Shown: piece by piece, positions 11,760 through 26,346 of the stretch | How the letters are laid out: each line of letters opens with the position of its first letter | Numbering within the stretch: the first letter of the stretch is position 1 | Source: Paracyclopina nana | Lineage: Eukaryota; Arthropoda; Copepoda; Cyclopoida; Cyclopettidae | DNA length: 64,000 nt | Reading direction: 5' to 3' | Assembly (NCBI GenBank): GCA_019096065.1 | Contig: JAGUCH010000002.1 | Span: 8,258,501 to 8,322,500, forward strand | Program-made: the position numbers and the translations under genes | The notes under the pieces: model-generated | What the model saw: only the letters and a program-made list of their open reading frames with translations | The model's database searches: none | What the model was told of the DNA's origin: nothing

Positions 11760-12959
11760 GAGCAACTGCAGTGATATGCTGCTAACAGTCTGTATGCGTA
11801 TTCATGTGTATCTACTGTATAGTAGAATGCGCAAAGCAAATAATGTGCTAACCCACAGCATCCTTTTCTTTGCTCATGATTTTGTTGTTTGCGCTTTGGG
11901 AACGACTACATAAATATTCACCTCGATATTTGCCCACAAATTTGACACCTTCTCCAACTATCAGTCGTCATCACCATATTTACTCAATATGGCGAGCAAT
12001 TCATTTTTGTATAGGGCTTTGTCACTGGCTGCCACGGCAAAAAGCAAAGTGGATTTATTCAGGAGAGAACCGCGAAAAGAGTTAATTAACAAGGTACAAT
12101 GTGCTACTTAAGTGCATTCGCACAAAAGCGTTGAGCAATGATAATAAACTAACTTACTATTGTTGCAGGATGTTGAAATGGCCAAGAAGGAAAATATGAA
12201 AAAGCATAAATTACGCTAGCTTGAGAGTTATTGCTCAGCAAATGATCGGTTGTGTCGTTGCGCATGTAGGAATACAATAACTAAAAACGTTTTCTGAGGT
12301 TTTGTGGAATTTTGACTAATTAAATCCAGTTGTCATGCAATGAATCACTTTTTATGACCGAAACAGTCGATTTTTATCTCTGAACATAATTAGAGCTTGG
12401 TGGAAACGGCTCTAACAAACAAATTTCCCAGCAGCATCTGACAAAAACAGAAAAAGGAAAGGGTGGAGTTGGGTAAATAATTGACAATAACTCAACTTTC
12501 CCCCTCCAATTTGACACAAGTGTAATTTAACCTTGAACCTTACACATGTCAACTTTCAAAGTGATTTGCCACATCCTGACATGGTGCTCTCACCACGCTG
12601 TCATTTGTATAAATGTTATTGTTTACCTCTAAATCAGCGTGCTGCATGCAGGAAGTGACTGTGATCTTCCACAAACGAAAAAATATGAGATAACAGAGTG
12701 CTGTAACTTGGAGCCAGTTAAGAGTTGTTCTAATTGGCACCTCTGAATTACTGCTAGCTGTCTTAACAGCCATAATTTTAGCCAAGAACAGTAGTAGTTT
12801 CCGCTCCATTCGGCTTAATTGCTAGAAAAAAGGTCATTTGGCACCCAAACTCTGGCATTTTAGCCGAAAGAGAAACACGTAAATTCAAAGCTGTCAGTAG
12901 GTGTTGCGTAACTCATGCGAGCAGTAGTTCACGCAACCTTTCTCTTCACGTGCGCTGTA
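11760..12959. other. Gene desert 3
   Basis: No supported gene or repeat. Frames are under 90 codons, on both strands, without domain features. Confidence 0.45.
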
Positions 12960-15900
12960 GTCGGCCATAAAATGAGCAGAGAAAGCCATAAAAACGTGCA
13001 GGATTTTATGGCCATTCATGGTGATTATGGTAAGGCTTGCCTATATTTTCAGCTCCTCGAGAGAGAGAGAGACTACTTGACTTTGTGCTGAAGAAGCCGT
13101 AAAAATGATAAAGTGGCAAATTAGCCCTAGCTCTCTCACTCATTTTCTCTCTCGACTTCCATTTCCAGCTGAGTTTTGCCGCGGCCAGCCATTACAATTG
13201 ACAAATGTTCGCATTTATCTTGACTATTATATTGTGGGGTCCGTCGCACAATGGCCTGCCATTGGTAAAGTAAAACACTCAGATGATGGACGACTTCATC
13301 GAATTCATGCTTTTTAGCATTTTTATTGCCCTTTATTATGATGACGATCAAAAAGCTGTTGTCCATTATCTAGCCTCCTCTGTTCTATTGCACCCAATCG
13401 CATAATTCAAGCTTTATGGCTGGTTTTATGCTCCCCAGTCGACGGTGTAATTCACCATTTACTACTGCTGCCATTCCAGCTCGTAACATTACAACCACAT
13501 AATACAACAAAACTTTTAGGGCAGATTGTTCAATTTTCAGCTAATTTATTGCTCCGTCGTGGGGCTAGTTGCTCATTTCGCGAGCTCGTAAAATCAATAG
13601 CAGTTGCTGCTACCGAAAATCTGTTTTTTAATGGTTTCTGGCACCGAGATGTGAATTTTATGCCCGTTTCTGCGCCCGCAGCCAAATGTAGCAGTAGTAG
13701 GATTTGGTAAAACCAATCGTCTTAAAAACAGCCATTTTCCTGCCGTTAATGGCCAAGGCTTGGCTCAAATGTCTCTATATATTATCCAGTAGTATATTTA
13801 TAGCCATGCAAAATATATTGCCGGACAACACGTAATGGCTCACGACTTCGGCGACGACGGAAAACGCGAACGGGAAGCCGTTACAGTAATTGTAATTTAT
13901 AAGGCAAGGCTCCATTCATCGCAATCAATTTTTGGGGGGCATATGATTTATGAAAATTGCACGCCAAAAAACAACACGAAAAAGTAACAAATGCGCCGCT
14001 ATTTTGTGCTCTAATGACGGCAATCTTTTACACTCATTCTTCATATTTCATGCCTTACTGCTCCTGCTGCCACCAACGGGCTGCAGTCGTAAAAAGTGTT
14101 TTAAATGAGTTGTTCGCATTGTCGTATTTTCGACATTTATGGCTTCCCGGATTAGCGAGGGAAAAGGGATGCACAGTAGCCTTGAAAGTTCTTTGCAACT
14201 TCTCTAGTTCCACAGTAAGATTCTCATCTTAATGAACTAGAACGGCTGGCTGCTGCAAAACTGCAGCAGCTGATGAAAGTATATAAAAAAGAGTGATGGC
14301 TGGAATCGGCCATAAATAAGCAGAAACAGCCAAACGAGTCTGAATAAAATAGCCATTTGCAGCGCGGCGTGCAGTAATGGCAATAAAAGACAATTTAGCC
14401 AAACGTGTGGTGCGGCAGTACAGTTATAGCTGCATCAATTTGGATTAAAAGCGCGAGTTCACTAAATCAATTGTAACGCCTCCAGTCTGAGAAATGGTAA
14501 ATGTTTGGGCGATAAAGAACATTGAACATGGCAATTTAGAGCTTTTTACTGCCGGGATATCTCCAATAAGATCTGAAATATGGCTCGATGTGAAAAAGTA
14601 GGGTCATAAACCTGACATTAAGTGCCCCACGTAGCATAAAACATGCCCGGGAATCGCCACCATTTTGCATACAAAGTCCTCCCATAACCGACAAGGCTGC
14701 AAAATGATGATTACAACCATTTTCACGCCCATCAAAAACCTCCCCCTCCTTGATTTCCTCCCACAGCACAGCTAGCTGGGAGACTACTCCCCTTTTTCAA
14801 AGATACGGAGCCCCAGAATCTTATCACTTCATATTTGGCCATGAGCAATATTTCCAAAGGAGATGACGTGATGGGAGGCAGGCAAGTTATTAAAGTATGT
14901 TTGCTTTGCCATGCACGGGCGATAAATTGCGAAGCATGGAGATTTACGCCAGAATTTCTGCCTCTGCCTGCCTAACAACCATTAATGGGTTTTTGCAACA
15001 TGAAATATTAGCAGGTAGGAACCAGATTTGCCGCTTTTATCATCAAGAAAAGGTCGTTTCAATCTGGACTCTCTGAAAAAATGAGGTGCTGCCAAGTGGT
15101 CCATAAATCTTTGGTGCAAGACAAAATGCAGCCAGTAATTATAAATCACTCCACGCGAGCTTTTGGCAGTTATTTTTCACCATCAGATTGACAAGTCAAT
15201 TTCACAGCATAACGACAATGCAGTTGTTCTTCTTCTCCTTCTTCCATTATTGAGGATGTTAAACTGTCAGAGGCGAAAATGAGAGGGACAATAAAGTTCT
15301 GGCGGATACAACACCCCCTGACAAAAGTGCTTTTGGGTCATAAAAGCGGGTCGTAATTTATTCCCCAGCAGCAGCAGCAGTTGGGCTCGTTCGGCTCAAG
15401 AAAAGACAGTCATAAAGTCACCTATTTACTGCAGTTAACAAGATCGTATTTCACGTCTCTTCCACTGGTCGTCGTCGTCGTCGCGCGTGAAGACAGACAG
15501 AATTGATGGGAAAATGGCTGACGTTGACCGACAGTTGACAAGATTTGCGACGTCATTTCTCAGTTCCCTAGATAGCAGCTTGCTTGCTAGCTAGCGGATG
15601 GGCTGCTGCACCGAGATGGTGAAGGAGGAGGAACAAAGGCTTTTTCAAACTTCAACTTTTGATCTGCACCCGAGGATTTCCAGTCTGAGATGAAGGCGAC
15701 CATCAAAGCAACTTCCAACTCTATTGAAAAATGTCAGCAGGAGATCTTGCCAACACGTTCCAAATGCTGGATGTAATAGCTTGCTGAGCGCAAAAGCTCG
15801 CAAAAAAGCTCGCAAAATGCGCTTCGCGGCTTCCTCGCTTGGATCAAAGCACCGAGGAGCATTTATGAGCCCAAAAAGATGCTTATCACGCTGTCAACCG

Positions 15901-16645
15901 AAGTAAACTAATCCCATTTAGTTCAGGCTGGACGCACTCTGCTTTGGGAAAGGCTCGGAAGGAGAAAATATGTCGAGTCATGGTCGATCAGCTTTGTTTC
16001 GTCAGTCCAAATGCTCCAGGAGCTTTGTGTGGGACAGACCGGCGTTTTGTGCCGTGCTCGCTCGAGATATACGAGGACTTTATGCACGGGTAATCGAAAT
16101 TTACTGCTTTGTAGCTAAATTACGCCCTTACATACAAAAGATGCCTCATAAATCTTGCGCAGCCATTGCCAGATGACCTTTTTCCACCTTTCTGGCCGAT
16201 TAATCAAAATGAATTGAGTGATAAAAATCCCTGGGCATAAATCAAGTTGTTGCCACTGCAGCAGCCAGGAAGGTCAGCAGCTTTGGCCACTTGAGCGCTA
16301 CAATGCAGTTTTGCGGGGTTTTAGCGCGCTGCTTCTGCCTCCATAAAAGTGGCAACAAAAATGTCTGGTATTAGTACATGTATCTCTCGATGGCGGCGGC
16401 TTTGAAAAAGGCCATAAAGGATCCCTGGAAAAAGGGCAATAAAAATGCGGATGGTGGGTGCTTTAGTTTCGAAATGGAGCCAGCAAGTTAATGGCATGAC
16501 GCATAAACGAGCTGGGTAGATAGATTTATTTGTACAAGAGATTTTTATCAGCTTTAACACGCCGTCATCGTATCATTCAAATGCAAAAAGCGCCGTAATT
16601 CTTCCCGAATCTCGGTTAGCCATCTTTACGAGCCCCATAAAAGAC
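12960..16645. promoter_or_regulatory. CATAAA/TTTATG-dense block, candidate enhancer region
   Basis: In about 3.7 kb I count 22 CATAAA or TTTATG hexamers by eye, for example at about 12965, 12987, 13003, 14308, 15101, 15337, 15411, 16147, 16340, 16411 and 16634. Most are preceded by C, G or T (CCATAAA, GTCATAAA). A random sequence of this length would hold roughly 2-4. TTTATG/CATAAA is the preferred core of Caudal/Cdx and Abd-B type homeodomains. A regulatory function for the Noc/Elbow genes downstream is inferred only from motif density and position. The block also contains (GTCGTC)n at about 15470 and short CAG runs. Confidence 0.35.
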
Positions 16646-17339
16646 ACACACGGAGGAGCTGCTGGGAGAGCTTCCATCTCGCATCACCGTGTGATATTTA
16701 GTTAATTAGCGCGCAGATTTACAGCCTCAGATGACTCGAGCAAGCCCATCTATCAGCCGAGGAGGGGCGGCCCACCTCATCTGCCATGAATAGCGACTCG
16801 CAGAGGCTGCGAGGAGGCACGCTACGCGGAGGGCCGCGCAGTAACCGCGCGCGCGGTCGAAAAGCTTGGGAAAACGGGCTAAGGTAGCAATTACGTCCGA
16901 CTCTTCGCCACATGAGCGGGGTCTGATGTGCTAAATGGCCTTCCCGCCTCGTTGTCACTGTTGGTGCTCAGGAAGATTTATTTGGATGCCGCTACAATTT
17001 ACAGACCACACCGAAGAACCATTTGGGGAGCTGCTCTAATGCATTTAGGAGACCAAATGTCCTGTCTCTTTTCACGAGGCGTAGCTGTCACCCGACGACG
17101 GATATGGATGCGATCGCGACGAGTGGGTCAAGCGATCCACCATACGGATCCATCATATCGAAGGGGGCTATTTAACTCGGCCACGCCCACCGCAAGTCAG
17201 CCAGCCCTCGCTTTCCTATCGGGGCTATCGAAGGGTGGAGGCGCTTCTATTTATTGTTGGTCCTCCACGCTACACATAAAGGTCGCATTGATGTCTATTC
17301 ATTTCCTTGTCAGCCGGCGGCTTTAGCAGTTGTTGGAGT

Positions 17340-20300
17340 TCAGTAGTGAGGCCGCGACGTGTCTGAACATGACAGCTTGACAGGTCCGACTGTCACAGTC
17401 ACAGTGGGGGCCATTTCAGCTCGTGAGGCTGCCAACGACAGTCAAAGACGCAAAACAGGCCCAAATCACATCGACGCGACTTAATCGCCCATGTCAGCTT
17501 TGCATCTTCCAGGGAGGGAAAGCCTTTCACGCACACATACTAAGCTCTGAGCATGTAATAGTCATGCACACTTTGAAAAAAGCCAAAAGAAGTCATTTTG
17601 CCTGACGAGCTGGTGGCGAGTGCGTCCACTTTGCGCTTTTTGCCACTTGAGTGACTTTAGTTCGTGGACTTGGCATTTGAATCCCTGGAAATCTTTCAAC
17701 TCGGCGTTGACAGTTGAGGAGCAGAGTTTTCCGTCTTGTTTGTTAAGTCAAATGACATGGCTGAGGGGAGACAAGTCGACATTGGAGCAGTTTGATGATT
17801 GTAATCTTGACGTGGGCTGTCAGTGTCGGCTTCCCTGAGCTGAAGATGAACACACCATCGAGGACACTTTAAGGCTTCCAACGACCAATTTTCCAATTAC
17901 AGAGACGGAAAACATTTTGGTTTTTGTCTTAGATCACATGTCAGATCGCTAATCGTAGGCAACGTCGCTTTACGGTGACCAACTGCCACTCAAACCTAGC
18001 CATTCGTGTCACGTCCAGCAACATCAACGAATGAATCAGCGAGCATATGGTGGGAAACGGTAATAGCAAATGCTAATTCGGGTCCAGACCAATTTCTCAA
18101 GTCGGTATTTAACGGACGCGGCATTGTCACGCAACCTTGTCAAATGTCAACAAATTCGCTGGCAACCAAAATGGCAGCGTCAATTTTGTCACGTCAAAAG
18201 TCAGCCAACATTTTTAAATGCTCCCACATGAAGGGGATTCGGAAGTTTTAGCAATGTCTTTGTGTGCCAAATTTGCAGGTATTTGTTGGCAAGACACGTC
18301 AGCATGGATACCATTTCTAATCACGGCACCGTCGTTCTAGCTGTCCATTCCATTCGACGTCGCGCGCAATTATCAAGTCATTCCGGGCTCTTTTCAAAGG
18401 TGTCAATCTTGACTGAAGCGTTAATGTCATTGCTGGCCTTGATCAGAGCTTCGTCATCGTCTCTAAGGGATCGAACAGCCGTAAATAGCAATTATGGCCA
18501 TGTGTTAATTTAAAGGTGATGCCAGAACTGCCCCGTCATTAACTAAACAACTTGCGAATCCATTGCTGCTGCAGCAACAACAGTCATGTTAGAAAAGCTT
18601 CGTGCAGCCTGATTGCTTCAAAACAGGGTAATAAAAGACGGAATAACCCTAACTCTAACGGCAGAACAAAGCAGTAATTTAACGTTAACTTTAAATGGGC
18701 TTGTCTAGAACTGGTTTAACTGCGAGCTACTAGCCATGAATTGCTAATTTGGAGTTTGGCAATTGCTAAACCGAAACGGAAACATTAGTGTTGGGTGGCG
18801 CAACCTCGATCCCACAGTTCCTACTGAAAAAAAGGGGAAGTATTTCTGCGGCAAAAACACAACTCTCTCCATTTCACGACTTTTTTGCTAAGAGCCATAA
18901 AAACATGCTTTTTGTCATGAGCGAAACAGAGCAGAAAGTAACAACTACATACAAATGCTCATAAGATGTGATGATTAACATACCTGAGTGCAGCTGAAAA
19001 GGCAGCAAAACAAAGCAGCAGCCAAGATAATACACAAGTGACAACTTCATCATCATCATCATCACATGCAATGCCTTGAATGCCAGCCGTCCCCCTCCTC
19101 ACATGAGATGCTCTTTATTTAATTGCGTAAAATGCTTCCAATGCAACCTTCAAATTGAAAAAAAAATACGGGACCCTTTTTGTTAAGGAACAGAGCTAAA
19201 AAGTAATTTGAATAAGCACCCGCAAATAATCAATCAAGTTGTCAGCAAAAGTTGGACACTTTTCAATCATGCAAACTTGCCACGAAAAAAGTTGCGAAAT
19301 TACTGGAGTGCGCGCCCACTTTTGACAGCAGCTAAAGTCATTTGTTTCGCGTGACGCTTTGCGCAAAAAAAGGCAGATGACGTGGCCTAGGGTGAAAATT
19401 AATTGCTCGAAAAGTGGCTAAAATATGGGCTCAAGTTTTCGCAACTTTTGTCACTCGCTGCCATGCTACTGTCAGCCGCTGCAACAGTAAATTGCTTCAT
19501 TTTTGCGAACTCGTACCAGCTACTGTACTCGTAATTTATGTAGCATAATAACAAGATAAACATCAAATGTCCTCGCCTTTCACCCCTGAACGTCATTCGT
19601 CAACAGGCTAACTTCTTATTATAATGCAGAACAGCCGCGTACGAACGAACGGGGGTCCACGTCATCTACTCCAACAAAGTGACATTCTTCTATAAAAATC
19701 ATCGTACCGACGGCCTCGCGTGACTCCAAGATGATGATAATTATGAGAATAAAGTGGAACTTTTTTACGATGCATTCCAACAACTCCTTTTTTTCATGTT
19801 AGACGATTTTTTGTTGAATAGTGCACTTTTCAAGGATTGTCCTGGGCCGTAAATTAAACCTGCCTAATCCCTTATTATCTTTGAACTTTGCTGATAGTTG
19901 CGTGGATGGATGATATCCTAGCGAAAAAAACCCAAAGACTCCTCCTACCTTAAAAGAAATTCAGAATCGCTTGCCTCCTACTTTTAAGAAGCCCCTTTGG
20001 TCATTCATCGCACACGGAGCGATTTGATGAAGCGGAATTTGTCAGATGACGAGGGTCTTTTCGTGGGTCTAGGTGAGCTTTAGTGAACAAGGGGCGGCAC
20101 GTCAACCTTTGTTGCTTGACAGCCAGAGATGACAGGGGATTTTTCAAAATGACTACGCAGACTTTGCCAGCGGAATGACAGCCAAAGTTTTTGTGTCAGT
20201 TTTGTGCCTGCTGTCCATCTTGATTCAAAAAATTAGCCAGCCAGCTAAGTAATGGTGGAGACCTTGCCCACCACAGATCTGATGACTGAATTACTCAAGC

Positions 20301-23300
20301 ATTTTAAAAAGAGCGGGCGACGTTGGACAGTTTTGTTGACAGGACCTGAACAGGATGAGGGCCAAAGTTGTCACTCTGTATTCTTGTCAAAGGCCATGCA
20401 CAAAGTGTCTCAAAAAGGTTGCTCAGGAGCTTTGTCCTATAGACGAAAGCCGAAATTGCCACCAAATTCACGTCGTGCCCATAAGATCGGAGCAAGTTTC
20501 GTCAACTTGGCCCATGGCTACATGGGTCAACATTCCCGGGACCGAGTTGGAGCGTTTGAAATTTCTGAGTGTCTTTTAGAGGTGAGGTGTCAGGACACGT
20601 TTACTTCAAAGGTGTCAACTGGCTGGCTATGCTCAGGCGGCGGCTGCGAATCTGCATCGATATCTTCCCGCTACACTTGACACCTTAATACAATAGGACG
20701 CGAGCAATTTTCACTTTTAACAACATCATGTCATGGCGAAGCCAAGGCGTGCCGAAGTAGGAAAATGTGCTTCCACATGCAATGAATGTAAACTCTCATG
20801 ACATGTAATTTTCACAAGTCCCTATTTTTTGAACATACTCCATGTCAGTTTGTGTCACTCGAAAACGCCAACAACATACACTCACACACAGCTTTTTTTA
20901 ACCTACACGCACTGGTGGAGCCACTTTGCTCAACTTTTTGCTGCCCTGGGCCGACACAAAGGCAGCGTTTGCAAAGACAAGTAGTCACTGCACCGCTGCT
21001 GCTGTGGGTGTGGTCATTTCACAACATCATCAACGCAATTTGCATGCCATTTGAGCCGGCTGCGCGTAGCGGCTGAGGCATATAATTTGGTGACGTGCAA
21101 ATAAATCACGAACGCACAAAGAAGCAGAGGGCATGCATGGCCGGAAATGTTTGTAAATTGGCCGAGCGCATATATGCTGCATTTGAGCCAAACTTTTAGC
21201 TAGCTTCAAAAATGAAAGAAGCTAGGTGGCGTAGGGAATTTTTTTGGGAGGTAAGCGCACATTATGCAAATGTGAAAACATGGGATTTGTAAGCTCCCCA
21301 CCCAAAATGCTACGAGCATGATTTGCTTTGATTTTCACACTTCACAACAAAATTGGTGAGATTTTTGACGAGAAAATCCATGCCAGAAGCTAAAGAAGCG
21401 CCTAAAGTGTCAATTAATTTTAGCACCATAGAACGTAGCGGCACCAGAGTAGTTTTGCAGATGACAAGGCTCGGAATGCATCTGACACGCATCATCTGAA
21501 ACTAGCAGACTGAATTTTGATCCATAAAAGAGATTGAAGTGTGGGGCGTGTGCAAATGTCAGTCTTAGCTAAACGAACCCATCAAAAATTTAAAACCGGA
21601 GCTGAACAGCAAAAACCCTTCTTCAACGTGGTCCTCGTCGTCGTTTTTCCAAGAGCTGTCAATCAACCCTTCAAGGGGGCTTTTCCGCTTCAACAGAACT
21701 GGAAAATCTTGATCCTCTTCAAAATTTGCTCGCAGTAAATGAATGACATGACAGCTGACAAGAGGGCGCGCAACTTGCTCACCGCCGACTCAACCTCTCA
21801 TCACCACGTTGAAAAAAGTCGCCTCGTTTACTGCTATAATCAATAGCGTGAGCCTTGATGAGCCATTGAGATGCTGCTTTTTTCGCGTCTGACTTTGATG
21901 GAAGACTTGAATGAAAATTGATTTCGTCCTCCTCACCGAGCCTGATTCACTAAGGGGAAAATCCCCAGTGCAGTGCCGACATCAAAAAGAAAGGAAAGAG
22001 TTGATGACACTAGTTTCCTGCGAGAAAGTACTGAAATGACAGCTGCTGGTTGCACTGAGCCGGGGCTAAAAAGGCTATGTGGTGGTGTCAATATGACACT
22101 GATTTTTTGTCAAAAGGGAAATGAGAAGTCTGGATTGACACGTTCACAAAAGACTCCATGTCTCCTTTGTTGATCGACGTTGGTGTTGACAGCAGCCTCT
22201 TGTGGATCACAATTGAAGAACCAGCCTAAATCTCAATAATGGCCACCTGTCTCATCAGACGGGATGATGAGGCTCCCTTGAGAAACCTGTCACTCATCGT
22301 TTTGTCACTACCACAATGGACACTTTTGGATCTTAATCCCGCACCTTCTTCAAATCGCCCCCGGAATGCGCAATTACGAGAGACACTTCTTCGAGATGAT
22401 GGCTTAATCTGGCCGGATTGGGCTCTTCGACCATCCACTGTTTTTCATCAGTTTTCTTTAAAGGGCCTTTTTCTACACATTCATCGCTATGCAACTAGTA
22501 CCTCCCGAGCAAAATAATTGATGTTGGCTTAGGCCAAAAAAAAAGAGTCGCAGCTTATCCTTGCTGCATTCCTGGGTAATCTCGAAAGACTAGCGAGAAA
22601 AATGCTCCCAGATTTTTTTAACGCAAGCTGAAAGATTGGAGTGTTGAAATGTAAATTGTCACTTGACTTCGAGGGAAGTTGGGAGCAGGACCAGACATGC
22701 TTTTGAAAATTTTATGGTCACATTATAGCTGAAGCAGACTGCGTTCATGAGAGCGCAGCATTGACAGAAGGAAGACATTTTTCAGCCTCAGCTACTTCTG
22801 CTCCTGCACTGCACTGCGCTGACTGGAACGGTCAAAAGTAGTACTAGATGAATTCGGCTAGTTTTTCAGCAATAGCATTGAAGATAAATGGGACTTGGAT
22901 GTCAGGGTTCAGTGTGCTTGGTGACAAACGACACATGCATTTTGCGCACCACAAGAAAGAGGCCCAAATCATCTACGGCCATAATACTACCTCTCGTAAA
23001 TGACAGTTGTAAACGCGTGATGCCTATCAGTTTGAAAGGTGAACAAATTATCGACGAGGCAAACATATGAGCTATCGGCGTGACAATTTGGCAGATACCA
23101 GGGCAAAAACCTGTTTCCCCTCCCTCCCTCCCTTATTCCCAATGGCAACCAATGTTTCGGTCAAACAGATAAAAATGGAACTGAACAAAAAATAAGAGTG
23201 CACTTACTGGTGATCGGGGCCAGTTTTGTCCTCAGTTCACCACGGTGGCTTTTGTAGCAAGCTCGATCCACCAACGAGGCGAGTGGTGACAGCTCGTTTA

Positions 23301-23330
23301 CTGCGTTAGAGTGACAAAAGACACGAGTGA
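17340..23330. promoter_or_regulatory. TGTCA/TGACA-dense block, candidate regulatory DNA
   Basis: TGTCA or TGACA pentamers are heavily over-represented. A hand count gives 15 in 17341-18440, 10 in 20100-20690 and about 12 in 21650-22310, where one to two per kb per orientation pair is expected. Many are extended to TGACAG or CTGTCA, the core site of Homothorax/Meis and TGIF TALE homeodomains. No convincing coding frame overlaps the block. The longest frame (20252-20680) lacks splice or domain support. Function is inferred. Confidence 0.35.
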
Positions 23331-26300
23331 GACACCTCGAAGACAACTTGAAGGCTGAGCTTGGATCCAAAACAAGGTGGCTGCCAGGTCATGCAATCAC
23401 TTTTTTACTTCGACTTCAAGAGGCCAATAAGTGGGTGACAAGATAGCATTGTTCACCCGGACAGCTGCTTGCTCGCTCCTCCGAATTGCTGACACGAAGC
23501 AGACCCAAAGTTAATGGAAAAACGACGTTTCTTTAAGCTTTTTCGCCATTCGATTTCACGGCTTCGCGCCGCCACACTCACCGACCGTTTTGTTTTGATT
23601 TCGGGCCGCGTGCTTTCGCAACTTTTGGGCGAGTACCGTAAGCAAAATTCACGCAACCTAAATCCTACCCATTTTGTGTCCCTGACAAATTTGCCGCAGA
23701 AGCTCTTCGCATTCCTCGTTTAAGTAACATTTATTTTGGAAAGCAACTTTCACGTACGTGTGTGTGTTGAAAGTCATGACTTGTCAAATAAAACGACAAC
23801 TGCTAGCGCCATTAAAGCTTGTAGTCTTAAACCTGACACCGCTGCAAATCCTTGATATCATTTACATTGGCCTTTGTAGAAGCTTATCTCTCTTTTCTAC
23901 AGTCGAAGAAGGGGAAGCTCTGCGCAAAGTGTCGCACTTTTTTGCATTACATTCGGGCAAATTGTGTGGCTGGTCTTTTGGCGCCATTAAAGCTCCATTT
24001 GGGAATTGCAGATCTGGCTAGATGATCAGATTATGCACCGCTACCACCTGCTCCTTGCCACTCCTATTATTCACGTATGCTTCATACGGACGCGCTTAAT
24101 TAAAGCGACACTTTTTCCCTCTCGCAAATTAGCCGTATTTTATGGCCTGAGGGTTGCGGAGCTGGCAAGCTGGTGTCTGGAGATGTTACGTTGCATTGGT
24201 GGTGCGAAACGGGCCATTAATCATTGTCGTTTTCCACGCATTGTTGGTCTCTTTCTTTCTCTCTCTCTTTTTGGACTAGTTCGAACACAAAACAATCCTG
24301 GATTCATCTTTCAAGCTCGTTTCTCAACAAAGGAGAGAGACGGCGAGGAGCGAGCGAGATGATGCATTCTTTCAGGAAAATAACAAGCTCGAATGAAACT
24401 CCCTTCCTGCAATGATGCATGGCCTCGTCGGACAGGTTGAGCGGCGCGCTACCGACCATTTGTCTTTCCCTCCAAAATCTGGCATTTGGGTTTTGGCAAA
24501 AATTTCCAACCTAGCTGGCTGGTTTTGGGGAGCAGCTCGCTGTGCACGTCGGCCGCGCGGCGGCGATGATAAATCGTTGCCAGCTCCACAATAACAACAA
24601 AAGAAGAGAAGGAGAAGAAAAATGATGAATACTGCCACAGCCACTTTTCGATTTTATTAATAGCAGCTCCGTGGCTCGGATGATGTCTCTCCTTGTTTAA
24701 TGAGCAGTCGATCCACGGCTCCACAAAGGGATCCGAAAGGAGCAGCGCGTTTTGGTTGGACAGCTCGGAACCATTTGTAGAAATTGATGGTTTGTTGCTT
24801 ACTCGTTCCAGCCAAGTGATGAATGGCTTTTCTCATTCCAATGTGCCACGACCATCACGCGGTGGACGCACTAACAAAACCATCACTTTATGGCTAATGA
24901 AACAGTTGCTCACAGCCGTAAATCAAGCCCGACTCATCTCCCAGCTCTGATTTACGTAGTTTGATGGATCGCGCTTGGCGAGTGACCTTACGGAGGCGCC
25001 AAGTGAGCCATCGAGACTCGGGTAACGAGCCCTGACAATTTATGAGAGTGTTCTTTCCAACATCTTAGTGGTGCCCTTGGGGCGTTTCGGGTCCTTTGAA
25101 TCGGAAAATGATGCCATCTCGGATCGCCGAGAAATGAAGACAAATGCGTCATTAATGGCCAGATGGGGTGAGGATTGAAAAAGTGCCGCTCGTTCCCACC
25201 AGTATTTCGGCCATGGTAGAGGGGCGTTTTCGAAACGGGATGGCATGAGTTGCTCCCGTAAAAAAAGTGTTCTCTACTTTCGCTAATGATCGACAGAGCG
25301 GAAAAAACGGCTCACTTTGGCATAATTGCATTCGGCGCCTTGAATGTTGTGCAGCTGTACCAGCAACTTCTTGCTACCTCGCGTACGCAGCAGCGCGCCG
25401 AGCTTCTTTGCGTGCTGATAAATTGCAGCTAGCAACTTAGCCCGTCTCGAAAAAAATGGGTGGTGATTAATGAAGCCGTTCGCTTATAATGCCTTTCTTC
25501 CAGATTTTTGGCCAGCAACATGGCTTGTTAATTATTGAGGTTGACACACTGCCAGTGAGTGGATTCATTCATCATCCTTGAGGTTTCTTTGTTTGTGACA
25601 GCCAAAATACTCGGTTTCACTTTTCGTGGCAGTCCGTAATTATTGGCTGACTGCCACAAAATGAATGTGCCCTCAAATTAACGACTTTCTGCTGCAGTAC
25701 TACAGTATATACTGGCAGAGCAGTAGAGTTCGAAAACTTTTTGCTACCGCCGTCGCTTTCAGCAATTACACCAACTAAGTCGCTTCATTTGTCATGAGAC
25801 GGCCCACTTTTACCGAATGCAAAAAGAGAAAGAATCAGCCCCCGTTTAGACGTTTTTTTTGTAGGGCACACAGCGCATACGCGCGTAGTAGCGGCGCACA
25901 TTTATGAAGAAATATGGTCCGGTGCATAACATGTAAGTAGTTTTCGTATGTTCCAACAAGAGCACTGGAGTCTCCGCCATGACAGTTTGACAAATGAATT
26001 GTCTGCCCAACTCGGTTCGTGTCAGCCATCGTTTGGTGTTTGCTGATTGATGACTTGTCCCACATCATTAAGACTCTTGGGCTACACAGAGATCACTATT
26101 AGCCGTCGCCAAACAGCGTTAATCCTTGCCTAATTGAAAAAAGACAGGTCTCGCGCGCTCTCCGCGGCAGCAGCCAAGGAAAACCATCTCACGATTGACG
26201 AATGCTCGTGTCAGTTAGCTGTCAGTTGCCAGAATGGAGGCCATCTTTCTCGCAGAGAAGGAGAGGAATCAACATCGGGTCGCCATCGACAGAATGTATA

Positions 26301-26346
26301 TTTACGTAGTCACAGTATACACACATAATAAAACAACTATAGATTT
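23331..26346. other. Region downstream of the minus-strand Noc/Elbow gene
   Basis: This should contain the 3' UTR of the minus-strand gene ending at 26347. I could not find a clear AATAAA on the minus strand in the first few hundred bases. The rest shows no supported gene, and the GA/CT-rich frames at 24.3-24.7 kb overlap on both strands and look random. Confidence 0.4.

Noticed and set aside
20252-20680. 142-codon plus-strand frame
   Set aside because: Starts in the TGTCA-rich block, is overlapped by another frame on each strand, and has low-complexity-free but featureless sequence with no splice or domain evidence.
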